Assembly: GCA_948473085.1 (NCBI GenBank)
Contig: CAOKWH010000009.1
Coordinates: 1-64,000 of the forward strand
From: an uncultured Clostridia bacterium
GTDB lineage: Bacteria > Bacillota > Clostridia > Oscillospirales > Ruminococcaceae
Direction of reading: 5' to 3'
DNA length: 64,000 bases
Shown here: positions 34,566 through 43,733 of the stretch, in pieces
Layout: every line of letters starts with the position of its first letter
Position numbering within the stretch: the first letter of the stretch is position 1
The notes under the pieces: generated by a model
What the model was told of the DNA's origin: nothing
The model's database searches: none
Seen by the model: the letters and a program-made list of their open reading frames with translations, nothing else
Translations under genes and position numbers: made by a program

Positions 34566-35313
34566 CTGTTCTGTCCTCCGTCCGGTGGTTTGCAATCAGC
34601 ACCGCTGTAATATTGTCCCCGCCGCCGCCGGCATTGGCCTCGTCAATCAGGCACTGGGCAGAACCCTCCTGCAGGGCCTGCTGCATCAGCTCCGGCAAAC
34701 GGGATTCGGCAGCATAGTTATAGAGGCCGTCGCTGCACAGCAGCACGCAGTCCTCCGGCTGCAGGTCCAGGCGCACCAGCTCGGTTTCCAGCGCACGCTC
34801 CACCCCTACGGCCCGGGTGATATAGTGACGCTGCGGATGCACCAATGCCTCGTCCGGCGTAATCTCGCCGCTTTCAATCAACATCTGTACCACGGTGTGG
34901 TCATGGGAAATTTGGCTCAGGGTCTCCCCCCGGAGCAGATAGGCCCGGCTATCGCCTGCATAGGCAATAAAAGCCCGGCTGCCAATGGCCACAAACACCA
35001 CCACGGTGGTACCCATGCCCCGGAGTTCCTTGGTACTGGCAGCAGCCGTATGCACCACTGTATTGGCGTGGGCCACAGCATTTTGAATCAGCTGCTCCAC
35101 CTCGCTGTCCGGCATGCAGTCGTCCAGCGCCCCGGATAGCTCCCGGCAGATTCCCCGCACAGCCAGTTCGCTGGCTACATTGCCGCCGTTTTCTCCGCCC
35201 ATGCCATCGCACAGCACGGCATACAGAACTGTTTCGCTCAGTGTACACTGGGCAAAACAATCCTGGTTAATCTCCCGGACAAGGCCCTTATCCGTGGCGC
35301 CAAAGCAAATCAC
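34558..35313 (-). CDS. PP2C family protein phosphatase (Stp1/PrpC)
   Basis: A 251-residue manganese/magnesium-dependent phosphatase that reverses the adjacent kinase. PP2C motifs in order are EINQDCFAQ, VLCDGMGGENGG, a GTTVVVFVAIG strand, YAGDSRAYLLR, DHTVVQML, LCSDGLYN and GGGDNITAVLI, including the metal-binding Asp residues. Its start overlaps the rlmN stop by four bases, and its stop overlaps the kinase start, so the three are translationally coupled. Confidence 0.96.
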   Translation of the reverse strand: MICFGATDKGLVREINQDCFAQCTLSETVLYAVLCDGMGGENGGNVASELAVRGICRELSGALDDCMPDSEVEQLIQNAVAHANTVVHTAAASTKELRGMGTTVVVFVAIGSRAFIAYAGDSRAYLLRGETLSQISHDHTVVQMLIESGEITPDEALVHPQRHYITRAVGVERALETELVRLDLQPEDCVLLCSDGLYNYAAESRLPELMQQALQEGSAQCLIDEANAGGGGDNITAVLIANHRTEDRTDG

Positions 35314-36362
35314 TGCACCCTTCCCTCCTCTTTTTCATTCTGCCGCCGCAGCTGCCCGCAGGCGGCGCTGATATCGCTGCCCAGCTCCCGGCGAACGGTG
35401 GCGTTGACCCCCAGCCGGGTGAGCGTATCCACAAACCGGCGAATATCCTGGGCCGCCGTACGGCGATAGCCCCGCTCCTCCACCGGATTGACCGGAATGA
35501 GGTTGACATGGCAAATCATCCCATCCAACAGGTCTGCCAATTTTTCAGCGTGGCGGGGGGTATCGTTCACTCCCTGAATCAGGGCGTATTCAAACGAGAT
35601 TCTTCTCCCGGTGGTTTCAAAGTAGTCCCGGCAGGCGGCCATCAACTGCTCGATGGGATAGCGCTGGTTCACCGGCATGGTGCGGTCCCGGGTTTCGTTG
35701 TCCGACGCATGCAGCGAGATGGACAGGGTAATCTGCAAATCCTCAGCCGCCAAATCGTAGATGCGCTCCACCAGCCCGCAGGTGGAAAGGGAGATGTGCC
35801 GCTGGCCCAGATTATAGCCCTTTTCATCGGTGAGCAGCCGGATAAAGCGCAGCACATTGTCATAGTTATCCAGCGGTTCGCCAATGCCCATCAGCACCAA
35901 GCTGTCCACCCGCTCGCCGCTGTCCCGGACGGTGCTGTACACCTGTTCCAGCATTTCGGAGGGGGTAAGGTTCCGCACCAGGCCGCCCAGTGTGGAAGCA
36001 CAGAAGTTGCACCCCATCCGGCAGCCCACCTGTGTGGAAATGCACAGGCTATTGCCGTGCTTATAGCGCATCAGAACCGTTTCAATACAGTTGCCGTCCG
36101 CCAGCCGGTAGAGATACTTTTGGGTGCCATCCAGCTTGGACACCAGCCGATGGACAATCTCCACATTGGTGATGGTGCAGCGCCCCTCCAACTTCTGCCG
36201 CAGTGCAACCGGAAGGTTGCTCATCTCCTCAAAGCGGGCGACCCGCTTCTGGTGCAGCCAGGAAAAAACCTGGTCCGCCCGGAACCGGGGTTCCCCCAGC
36301 GACTGCATCAGCTGGAGAAGTTCCTCCCGGTTCATGGATTTAATATCAATCTGCTCGTTCAC
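35310..36362 (-). CDS. rlmN: 23S rRNA (adenine-2503-C2)-methyltransferase RlmN
   Basis: A 350-residue radical SAM enzyme that methylates A2503 of 23S rRNA and also A37 of some tRNAs. The cluster motif is CRMGCNFCAS; upstream is QVFSWLHQKRV, and further motifs are LVLMGIGEPLDNYDN, the SAM-binding HISLSTCGLV, and the C-terminal LGVNATVRRELGSDISAACG in parts (VNATVRRELG, SDISAACG), where the methyl-carrying Cys lies. The start is a GTG at 36362 with AGGAG six bases upstream. The first codons overlap the rsmB stop. Confidence 0.96.
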   Translation of the reverse strand: MNEQIDIKSMNREELLQLMQSLGEPRFRADQVFSWLHQKRVARFEEMSNLPVALRQKLEGRCTITNVEIVHRLVSKLDGTQKYLYRLADGNCIETVLMRYKHGNSLCISTQVGCRMGCNFCASTLGGLVRNLTPSEMLEQVYSTVRDSGERVDSLVLMGIGEPLDNYDNVLRFIRLLTDEKGYNLGQRHISLSTCGLVERIYDLAAEDLQITLSISLHASDNETRDRTMPVNQRYPIEQLMAACRDYFETTGRRISFEYALIQGVNDTPRHAEKLADLLDGMICHVNLIPVNPVEERGYRRTAAQDIRRFVDTLTRLGVNATVRRELGSDISAACGQLRRQNEKEEGRVQ

Positions 36363-37717
36363 TGTATTCTCCTAACTGCAGAGATGAAAAAGCCATCCCC
36401 ATCCGTTTCCTGGGGCAGCAGCGTCTGGTACCAGCTGCCATCCCCCTGTATAGCCTGTGTCGAAAAGGCGCTGTTTTCCTGCATAAAGCGCTGAAGCACC
36501 TGTTCATTTTCCGCCTTGTTCAGGGTACAGGTGGAGTAAATGAGCACACCTCCCGGCCGCAGATACCGGGACGAAGCGGCAAGGATTTGATACTGCTGTT
36601 CCGGCAGTTCCCGAAATTCCTGCACCGGCTTATACTTAATTTCCGGCTTGCGGCGGATAATGCCCAAGCCGGAACAGGGCACATCGCACAGCACCCGGTC
36701 AAAGCTGCCCAGCTCCGGCCGGTACACCGCCGCATCCGCCACTTCCGCCCGGATAATGGAAAGGCCCAGGCGCTGGGCGCCCTTTTCCACCAAACCTACC
36801 CGGTTAGGATAGAGATCGGCAGCTACCACTTCCCCCCTATTTTCCATCTGTTCCGAAATGGTAAAGCTCTTTCCGCCCGGGGCGGCGCACACATCCAGCA
36901 CCCGCATGCCCGGCTGGGCATTCAGCGCCAGGCAGCACTGCTGGCTGGAACGGTCCTGTACATGAAAAAGCCCTTGGGCAAAGGCGGGATAACGGGTAAT
37001 ATCCCCTGGGCGCCCCAGCAGGATACAGCCGGGGAGGTTGGTGGGCTGGGGGTCGGCCCCCTCCTGGGAGAGCTGTTCCATCAGCTGCGCCGGTGTTACC
37101 TTTGTGGTATTTACCCTTATGTACACCGGGGCCGGCCGGAGGGAGTTCTGCAAAAACGCCTCCGCCGTCTCCTGGCCATACTGATCCAGAAGCAGCTGGC
37201 ACAGCCCCCGGGGAGCCGAACAGGCCACCGAAAGGCGGCTCAGGGCATCCAGCCGCTCCACCCCCGGCAGTTCCGGCTTGCCATCCCGCAAAAATGCCCG
37301 GAGAACGCCGTTGACAAAGCCTGCGGCACTGCTTTTGCCCAGTTGACGGGTAAGCAGCACCCCTTCGTTTACAGCGGCACTATCCGGCACACTATCCAGG
37401 TACAGCAGCTGGTAAAGGCTCATCCAAAGCACACAGCGCACCTCGGCGTCCAGTTTGTCCAGCGGCTTTTTGCAGTAGGCAGTGATAATGTGATTTAGCT
37501 GAAGCTGCCGCTCCAACACACCATAGAACAGCCGGCCTGCAAAGGCCCGGTCCCGGGCTTCCGGCAGCGAATCGAAGTAATGTTCCGCCACAATGTTGGA
37601 GTAGCCGCCTGCTGCCACCCGTAAAAGTGCAGAAGCGGCCGCCAGGCGCGGGGATAGCCGTCGCTTTCCTGCACCCTTGGCCGCTTTGTTCTGTTGGTTT
37701 TTTGTCTTTTCTGTCAT
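36359..37717 (-). CDS. rsmB: 16S rRNA (cytosine-967-C5)-methyltransferase RsmB
   Basis: A 452-residue enzyme. The N-terminal NusB-like domain (about 20-150) starts RLAAASALLRVAAGGYSN. The C-terminal methyltransferase has VLDVCAAPGGKS (SAM binding), DVPCSGLGIIRRKPE (catalytic Cys) and YSTCTLNKAENE (second Cys), the NOL1/NOP2/Sun hallmark. The N-terminal ~20 residues are basic and Gln/Lys rich. I use the ATG at 37717; a TTG at 37744 is also in frame but reaches into the preceding gene. There is one base between the metallopeptidase stop and this start. Confidence 0.95.
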   Translation of the reverse strand: MTEKTKNQQNKAAKGAGKRRLSPRLAAASALLRVAAGGYSNIVAEHYFDSLPEARDRAFAGRLFYGVLERQLQLNHIITAYCKKPLDKLDAEVRCVLWMSLYQLLYLDSVPDSAAVNEGVLLTRQLGKSSAAGFVNGVLRAFLRDGKPELPGVERLDALSRLSVACSAPRGLCQLLLDQYGQETAEAFLQNSLRPAPVYIRVNTTKVTPAQLMEQLSQEGADPQPTNLPGCILLGRPGDITRYPAFAQGLFHVQDRSSQQCCLALNAQPGMRVLDVCAAPGGKSFTISEQMENRGEVVAADLYPNRVGLVEKGAQRLGLSIIRAEVADAAVYRPELGSFDRVLCDVPCSGLGIIRRKPEIKYKPVQEFRELPEQQYQILAASSRYLRPGGVLIYSTCTLNKAENEQVLQRFMQENSAFSTQAIQGDGSWYQTLLPQETDGDGFFISAVRRIQ

Positions 37718-37718
37718 T

Positions 37719-38417
37719 TTAATCCCTGTTGTTTCGTCGGCCAAACAGCAGAATTAACCGAAGCAGCTGGGCCACTGCTGTAATCAGAGCCGCTACATAG
37801 GTAAGGGCGGCAGCGCCCAGCACCTTTTTGGCGCCGGAAAGCTCATCCTCATACAGGTAGCCATCCTCTGCCAATGTGCGGATTGCCCTGCTGCTGGCAT
37901 TAAACTCCACCGGCAGTGTGATCAGCTGGAACAGCACCATCAGGGAAAACGCAATAATGCCAATTTCCACCAAAGGCTGCACCGAAAAGAGAACACCCAT
38001 CAAAATAAGCGGGATGGACAGCCGGGAGCCAATATTGGTGATGGGAATAATGGCATTGCGCACCACCAGCGGCGCATAATCCACCGAATGCTGAACCGCA
38101 TGCCCCACCTCGTGGGCAGCAACCCCAATGGATGCAATGGAAGTGGAGGCGTAAACAGCGTCCGACAGCCGCACCACATTGGTGCGGGGGTCAAAGTGGT
38201 CGGTCAGCTTGCCCGATATGCGTTCCACCTGCACATTGTAGAGCCCATTTTCATCCAATATATTCCTTGCCACCTGGGCAGCAGTAACCCCCCGGCGGCT
38301 GAAAACCTTGCTGTACTGCTCAAAGGTGCCGTTTACACGGATTTGAGCAAAAAATGCAATGAGCATAGCAGGCACTACCAGCAAAAAATAATACCTGTCC
38401 CAAAAAATTCCAAACAT
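37719..38417 (-). CDS. Zinc-dependent membrane protease, YugP type
   Basis: A 232-residue integral protein with a helix at about 10-26, the zinc-binding HEVGH in IGVAAHEVGHAVQHS (near residue 110), and three or four further helices after it. A downstream FNASSRAIRTL region supplies the usual third ligand area of YugP. The substrate is unknown. The ATG at 38417 has GGAGG upstream; the longer frame from 38489 lacks one. In clostridia it typically sits between fmt and rsmB, exactly as here. Confidence 0.93.
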   Translation of the reverse strand: MFGIFWDRYYFLLVVPAMLIAFFAQIRVNGTFEQYSKVFSRRGVTAAQVARNILDENGLYNVQVERISGKLTDHFDPRTNVVRLSDAVYASTSIASIGVAAHEVGHAVQHSVDYAPLVVRNAIIPITNIGSRLSIPLILMGVLFSVQPLVEIGIIAFSLMVLFQLITLPVEFNASSRAIRTLAEDGYLYEDELSGAKKVLGAAALTYVAALITAVAQLLRLILLFGRRNNRD

Positions 38418-38501
38418 ATAGTTCCTCCCATACGATAATTCTGCCCGGAAACTTATACCCTTAAACAATAAGAGCTTACCGAACATCATACCGGGCGGAT
38501 G

Positions 38502-39425
38502 TTAATTGCCTGTTAACGATTTGCCAACAATAATTTGCTTGCCCCGGAGGAATTCCTCAGCGCTCATGCGCCTGGATCCTTCCAGCTGCACCTCGGTGAA
38601 GCGCAGGGCATCCTGCCCGCAAGCAATAACAAACTGCTGGGCATCCAGAACTGTGCCAGGTTCACCGCTGCCGGGCTGCACCTGGGCAGCAAACACCTTC
38701 AGGCGTTTGCCCTGAAATTCGGTAACAGCCACCGGCCAGGGGTTCAGGCCGCGTATCAGGTTATACAGATCCTGGGCAGGTTTTGTAAAGTCCAGCACAG
38801 CCATTTCCTTGTTAAGCATGGGCGCGTTGGTAGCCTTGCTTTCATCCTGCTTCACCGGCGCAATGCGGCCCTGGGCCAAGGCCTGAACGGTCTTTTTCAG
38901 GCAATCTGCTCCCAGTGGCGCCAAACGGTCGAACAGTTCCCCTGCTGTTTCCTCCTCCCCAATGGGGGTTTTTGCCACCAGCAAAATATCGCCGGTATCC
39001 AGGCCTTCAGCCATATGCATGGTTGTAATCCCGGTTTCCTTCTCCCCATTGATTACAGCCCACTGGATGGGCCCTGCCCCCCGGTATTTGGGCAGCAGAG
39101 AGGCGTGTACATTGATACACCCCATCGGCGGGATTTCCAAAATCTCCTTGGGCAGCAGGCGGCCGTAGGCCACAACAGCAATCAGGTCGGGGGCCAGCTG
39201 GCGCAGCTGTTCGGCTAAGGTGCCGTCCCGCATCTTGGTGGGCTGGTACACCGGAATTCCATATTCCAGCGCCAGCTCCTTTACCGGCGGGGCGGTAAGC
39301 TCCTGCCGGCGGCCCACCGGCTTATCCGGCTGGGTATATACCGCCGCTATCTCGTGCCCTGCATCAATCAGTGCCTGCAGGGAGGGCACAGCAAAATCAG
39401 GGGTTCCCATAAATACAATTTTCAT
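38502..39425 (-). CDS. fmt: Methionyl-tRNA formyltransferase
   Basis: A 307-residue enzyme that formylates initiator Met-tRNA with 10-formyl-THF. The N-terminus IVFMGTPDFAVPSLQALI, the folate-site motif HASLLPKYRGAGPIQWA with catalytic Asn/His region INVHAS, and MAEGLDTGDILL are all present. The C-terminal tRNA-binding barrel (about 205-307) includes LIRGLNPWPVA. It overlaps def by four bases (def stop within the fmt start), the conserved pair that starts and ends N-terminal formyl use. Confidence 0.97.
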   Translation of the reverse strand: MKIVFMGTPDFAVPSLQALIDAGHEIAAVYTQPDKPVGRRQELTAPPVKELALEYGIPVYQPTKMRDGTLAEQLRQLAPDLIAVVAYGRLLPKEILEIPPMGCINVHASLLPKYRGAGPIQWAVINGEKETGITTMHMAEGLDTGDILLVAKTPIGEEETAGELFDRLAPLGADCLKKTVQALAQGRIAPVKQDESKATNAPMLNKEMAVLDFTKPAQDLYNLIRGLNPWPVAVTEFQGKRLKVFAAQVQPGSGEPGTVLDAQQFVIACGQDALRFTEVQLEGSRRMSAEEFLRGKQIIVGKSLTGN

Positions 39426-39892
39426 TCCAATTCCTCTTCTTCCAGCATACGGATTGCAACAGATTTAAAAACTTTCCCATCCAAATGGTCGGTTTCGTGG
39501 CAAAAGGCACGGGCCAACAGATGATCCTCTCCAGAATTGATGGTAAAGTGCTTGCCGTTTCTATCCTGGGCCTCCACCTCCACATAGGTGGGACGCTCCA
39601 CCAGGCCATACTCCCCGGGGAAGGAGAGGCAGCCCTCGCTGGCTGCTTCACTGCCGCTGGTGTGCAGAATTTTGGGGTTGATAAGCTCTATAATACCATC
39701 CCCCACATCAATTACCACCACCCGGCGCAGGATGCCCACCTGCGGGGCAGCCAGGCCCACGCCATTGGCAGCATACATAGTTTCGGCCATATCGTCCAAC
39801 AGCTCCCAGAGCTTGGCATCAAACTTTTCTACCGGACGGCAGACCTTGCTCAGGGCGCTGTCGCCATATTTTCGGATTTCCCGAATTGCCAT
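39422..39892 (-). CDS. def: Peptide deformylase
   Basis: A 156-residue metal-dependent enzyme that removes the formyl group from nascent proteins. Its three motifs are GVGLAAPQVG (I), EGCLSFPG (II, metal-binding Cys) and CHETDHLDGK (III, the HExxH motif with Cys before it). The N-terminus IREIRKYGDSALSKV is typical of type 1/3 enzymes. It is the first gene after the palindrome cluster, 7 kb into the leftward run, so it may have a promoter of its own in the AT-rich 39893-40086 stretch. Confidence 0.97.
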   Translation of the reverse strand: MAIREIRKYGDSALSKVCRPVEKFDAKLWELLDDMAETMYAANGVGLAAPQVGILRRVVVIDVGDGIIELINPKILHTSGSEAASEGCLSFPGEYGLVERPTYVEVEAQDRNGKHFTINSGEDHLLARAFCHETDHLDGKVFKSVAIRMLEEEELE

Positions 39893-40086
39893 TCTCTATC
39901 ACCTACATTTCAAATTTTTAGTCTGTTTTCTATCCGGTTACCTGGAAAGGCAACCGTTTTTGGGAATACCAAATCACGCAATTTGGGGGAATTTGATATC
40001 CGCTTACTATCAGAGTATCCTATCCGCTCCGTTGCTATGATTATACCACAGGTGCAGAGCACCGCCCAGGTATATTTCAAATAGCC

Positions 40087-40416
40087 GGTATAATAACGAC
40101 TTTGTCGTTATTATACCATATCGCCCGTTTCCGGGCGATATGGTATTCCGCTGCGGCGGGGTATCCGTTCGCTTACGCTCCCTCTAATGTGGTAGGGAAC
40201 CATAATGGTTCCCCCCACAAACGCCCCCCTCCTTTCAGGGGTACTCTATACTTTGGTTGTTATTATACCATGAAGCGATAGCGGAATGGTATAATTGGCC
40301 GTCTTTTTCGGTTGCCCCGCAAGGGGCGAGAAAAAGGGCCTTTAAAATTTAAGTATAATAACGATTTTATCGTTATTATACCATTTCTGCCGCCGGATAA
40401 AAAGTACTTTTTATCC
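40087..40416. repeat. Cluster of perfect palindromes between priA and def
   Basis: In 330 bases there are at least seven inverted repeats. GGTATAATAACGAC is mirrored at 40087-40100/40104-40117. Arms of 15 bp (starting ATACCATATCGCCCG) lie at 40113-40127/40132-40146 and overlap the first. GGGAACCAT-A-ATGGTTCCC lies at 40195-40213. TTATACCAT/ATGGTATAA lies at 40263-40271/40286-40294. A stepped hairpin (40297-40340) has GGCC, CTTTTTC and GCCCC arms around a GCAA tetraloop. GTATAATAACGAT is mirrored at 40353-40365/40369-40381, and a 22-bp palindrome centred on GTAC lies at 40395-40416 and includes the priA stop codon. The 13-mer GTTATTATACCAT occurs three times (40107, 40259, 40372). 39893-40086 holds nothing else recognisable. 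Confidence 0.85.
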
Positions 40417-42816
40417 ATTTCGGTCGGGTACAGCGGTCACTCCCGCAGGGGCCTGGGTATAAAACCGATCCAAGGTTTCCCGCAGCAGTGCCCGCAGACG
40501 GTGGCTGTCCCGGCATTTGATAACCAGGTGGCAGCGATACTTGCCCGCTATCCGGTACAGGCTCTCATTAGCTGGGCCCAACAGCCGGATGGGCAGATCG
40601 GCATACTGCTGACCGGCAGCCTGGGCAAACAGCCGGGCAAACAACTGCGCCCCGGTGTGGGCGTCCTGCTCCGTTGCCGAGGAAAACAGGATGGTATATA
40701 AATCGCAAAACGGCGGATAGAGGTTCACCTGCCTGAACAGAATTTCTTCCTGATAGAACGATTCGTAATCCTGGGCAGACGCCAGCGTAAAAATCGGGTT
40801 TTCCGGCTGGTAGGTTTCTATAAACGCCCTGCCAGGCAGATCGTACCGGCCGCTGCGCCCCACCACCTGGGTAATCAGGGAAAAGGTTCGCTCAAAGCTG
40901 CGAAAATCATCGGTATAAAGGGACATATCGGCCCCCAGCACCCCCACCAGCGTCACCTTGGGGAAATTGAGCCCTTTGGACACCATCTGGGTGCCAATCA
41001 TTATATCATACATGCCCTGGGCAAAATCGCCAAACTTTTTTTCATAGGCAAAGCGGGACATGGTGGTATCCACATCCATCCGGAGAATCCGGGCGGCTGG
41101 AAACAGCTTTTGCAGCTCCTCCTCCACCTTTTGGGTGCCAAAGCCACCAAAGCGCACCAAACCGCTGCCGCAGCCGGGGCAGGATTGCGGAACATCCTGC
41201 GTATGGCCACAGTAGTGGCACATCAGCCGGTTGTTGGCCCGGTGGTAGGTCATGGCCACCGAACAGTTGGGGCAGGTAACTGCCTGCCCGCAGGAAGAAC
41301 ACTTTACCACGGTGTGATACCCCCGGCGGTTAAGCAGCAGGATGGACTGCTGGCCGCCTTGCAGGTTTTGATACAGTTCGGCACAGAGGCGCTCGCTGAA
41401 CAGGCCGCTTTCCCCCATTTTTTCGGCGGAGGACATATCCACAATATACACCTCCGGCAGCAGGCCGGAATACCGCCGGGCCATTTTAGCCAGGCCATAT
41501 CGGCCCTGGCTGGCGGCAAAATAACTTTCCACCGATGGGGTGGCGGAACAGAGCAGCAGCTTGGCCCCATGGAACCGGCAGCGTACTTTAGCAATATCGG
41601 CCGCGTGGTACCGGGGGGAAGCCTCCGACTTATAGGTGCGCTCCTGCTCCTCATCCAGCACAATCAGGCCGATATTCGCCAGCGGCGCGAATACAGCGCT
41701 GCGGGTACCAATTACAATATCGGCCCCACCCTCCCGGATGCGCCGCCACTCGTCGGTGCGCTGCGCCATGGTAAGCGAGCTGTGCAGCACCGCGGTGCGC
41801 CGGCCATACCTCCGGCGGAAACGATGGATGACCTGGGGGGTCAGGGCAATCTCCGGCACCATTACAATCACCTGCCGGCCTTGGGCGATGGTTTGGTCAA
41901 TCAGTTTGATAAATACCTGGGTCTTGCCGCTGCCAGTGACACCATAGAGCAGGGTGGGGCGGTTGCCATCGGCCAAAATCTGCTGGTAAGCCGTTTGCTG
42001 TTCCGGGGTCAGGGTAATTTCCTCCCTGGTTTCCTGCTGCTCCTGTTCCTCGTAGGGGTCCCGGTAGATGGTCTGTTCATACAGCTCCACAGCCCCGGCC
42101 TTGCGCAGGTTTTCCACCACTGCCCGGGTAACCCCGGCATAATAGCACAACTCTTTCACCGAGGCGGTTTCAAACTCCTCCAATACAGCCAGTACCTGCT
42201 GCTGCTTTTTGGTCAGCTTTTTTTCCGGGGCAAAATCCGGGGCCAGCCGCACCATTGTTACACGCTCATCCAAAATCCTGCGCCGGTCGGCAATCTCGCT
42301 GCGGATAACACCGCATTCCATCAAAAAAGTCAGGTTTTTATGCAGTTCCTTCCCACCGGTGCATTCTGCCAACGCCTCGGCAGTGGAACCAGGGGCCGCC
42401 AATAGCGCGGCATAGAGGGCAGCGGCCTCGGCCGGGCAGCCATCGGGGAGGGCACTGCCGGGCTGTGCAGTAAAGGTATCCTGTAAATCCATACCCAACC
42501 CCGAAGGAATCAGCACCTTTACAGCATCATACCGGCTGCAAAAGGTGTGCTCCCACAGGTATTCCACCAGCGTTAGCTGTTCCCGGCCCAGCAGCGGCTG
42601 CTGGTCCACCAGCGAAACAATTTTCTTCAGGCCGGCGGCATCGGCCGTTTCCTGCACCTCCAGTACTATGCCCAACCGCCGGCGGTTGCCCCGGCCAAAC
42701 GGCACTGTCACCCGGCAGCCCGGCTGCACCGGCAATGTATCGGGTATCTGGTAGCTGTACTTTTTATCAAACTGCGGCGTGGCCTTATCCACCGCCACCA
42801 GCGCAACATATGCCAT
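40411..42816 (-). CDS. priA: Primosomal protein N' (PriA helicase)
   Basis: An 801-residue helicase that reloads the replication machinery at stalled forks. The N-terminal 3'-binding domain begins YVALVAVDKATPQFDKKYSY; the helicase core has Walker A LLYGVTGSGKTQVF, and Walker B LIVLDEEQERTYKSE, where the usual DEEH is DEEQ. Zinc-binding Cys pairs follow: CSSCGQAVTCPNC and CHYCGHTQ with CPGCGSGL. Helicase motifs V and VI are in ILIGTQMVSKGLNFP-like form (IMIGTQMVSKGLNFP) and QVVGRSGR. The ATG at 42816 has GGGG six bases upstream. Its stop lies within a palindrome. coaBC, often just upstream, is missing. Confidence 0.96.
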   Translation of the reverse strand: MAYVALVAVDKATPQFDKKYSYQIPDTLPVQPGCRVTVPFGRGNRRRLGIVLEVQETADAAGLKKIVSLVDQQPLLGREQLTLVEYLWEHTFCSRYDAVKVLIPSGLGMDLQDTFTAQPGSALPDGCPAEAAALYAALLAAPGSTAEALAECTGGKELHKNLTFLMECGVIRSEIADRRRILDERVTMVRLAPDFAPEKKLTKKQQQVLAVLEEFETASVKELCYYAGVTRAVVENLRKAGAVELYEQTIYRDPYEEQEQQETREEITLTPEQQTAYQQILADGNRPTLLYGVTGSGKTQVFIKLIDQTIAQGRQVIVMVPEIALTPQVIHRFRRRYGRRTAVLHSSLTMAQRTDEWRRIREGGADIVIGTRSAVFAPLANIGLIVLDEEQERTYKSEASPRYHAADIAKVRCRFHGAKLLLCSATPSVESYFAASQGRYGLAKMARRYSGLLPEVYIVDMSSAEKMGESGLFSERLCAELYQNLQGGQQSILLLNRRGYHTVVKCSSCGQAVTCPNCSVAMTYHRANNRLMCHYCGHTQDVPQSCPGCGSGLVRFGGFGTQKVEEELQKLFPAARILRMDVDTTMSRFAYEKKFGDFAQGMYDIMIGTQMVSKGLNFPKVTLVGVLGADMSLYTDDFRSFERTFSLITQVVGRSGRYDLPGRAFIETYQPENPIFTLASAQDYESFYQEEILFRQVNLYPPFCDLYTILFSSATEQDAHTGAQLFARLFAQAAGQQYADLPIRLLGPANESLYRIAGKYRCHLVIKCRDSHRLRALLRETLDRFYTQAPAGVTAVPDRNG

Positions 42817-42919
42817 ACTTTTCCCCACTGTTTCCTGCGATAATAGAAGAAAACACCGGCAAATTTTGCTTTACCGGCATCTCTATAAAAACAAATATTG
42901 GTTGGCGCTGCAAAAGGGA

Positions 42920-43123
42920 CTATTCCCCCATCGCCTTGACTGTGCCCCGGGCCCGGCCTGCGGCAAATTCCTCAACAGCCAGCTTAACCGGCTTTTCCTC
43001 CAGGACGGCACCGGTTTCTTCTGCCTCGTTTACAATTTCCCGGGCGCGTTTGGCCACCTCGATAACAAAAGCGTAGTTGCTCTCATCCTTTTTAATAATC
43101 TGCGACATGGCAGGTCTAAGCAT
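42920..43123 (-). CDS. rpoZ: DNA-directed RNA polymerase omega subunit
   Basis: A 67-residue subunit that helps assemble RNA polymerase by supporting beta-prime. The family's conserved helix is NYAFVIEVAKRAREI, followed by EKPVKLAVEEFAAGR, the short C-terminal part. The start overlaps the gmk stop by eight bases, with GAGGTG eight bases upstream. This gmk-rpoZ pair is conserved in most Firmicutes. Length is at the short end but typical for Gram-positives. Confidence 0.95.
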   Translation of the reverse strand: MLRPAMSQIIKKDESNYAFVIEVAKRAREIVNEAEETGAVLEEKPVKLAVEEFAAGRARGTVKAMGE

Positions 43124-43733
43124 TGTTGTTCACCTCATCAATAAAGTCTTTCATGTATTTTGGCATGGCCTTGGCCGCCTTGATAATGCCCTCCAGACGC
43201 TGCACCGCTTGGTCAATATCATCATTGACCAGCACAAAGTCATAATCATAGGCCAGGTTCATCTCGCTGCGGGCAATGTCCAGCCGCTCCATAATTTTTT
43301 CCTCGCTCTCGGTGCCCCGGCCATGCAGCCGCTTGGAAAGTTCCTCAAAGGAGGGCGGCATAATAAACACCGAAACAGCCTCGGGGCAGCGGCGGCGCAC
43401 CTGCTGCGCCCCTTTCACTTCAATTTCCAGCACCACATCCAACCCGGCGGCCAGATCCCGCTCCACGGCAAACCGGGGGGTGCCATAGTAATTGCCGCCG
43501 TATCGGGCATACTCCAGCATTTCATCCTTTTCAATAAAGGATTCAAACTGCTCTTTGGTTACAAAGTGATAGCTCACCCCATCCACCTCCCCGGGGCGCG
43601 GCGCCCGGGTGGTAGCAGAAACGGAATATTTAATATTTTTGTTGCGCTGGGTAAACGGGCGCATGATAGTGCCTTTACCAACACCCGACGGCCCAGACAC
43701 AACCACCAATAGGCCTCTTGCGCTATTCATCAT
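43116..43733 (-). CDS. gmk: Guanylate kinase
   Basis: A 205-residue enzyme that phosphorylates GMP to GDP. The P-loop is [12 protein letters not shown]; the GMP-binding region includes [19 protein letters not shown] in parts ([21 protein letters not shown]) and [13 protein letters not shown], and the lid region has [13 protein letters not shown]. The ATG at 43733 has GAGG six bases upstream inside the end of remA, overlapping that gene by eleven bases. Confidence 0.96.
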   Translation of the reverse strand: MMNSARGLLVVVSGPSGVGKGTIMRPFTQRNKNIKYSVSATTRAPRPGEVDGVSYHFVTKEQFESFIEKDEMLEYARYGGNYYGTPRFAVERDLAAGLDVVLEIEVKGAQQVRRRCPEAVSVFIMPPSFEELSKRLHGRGTESEEKIMERLDIARSEMNLAYDYDFVLVNDDIDQAVQRLEGIIKAAKAMPKYMKDFIDEVNNNA

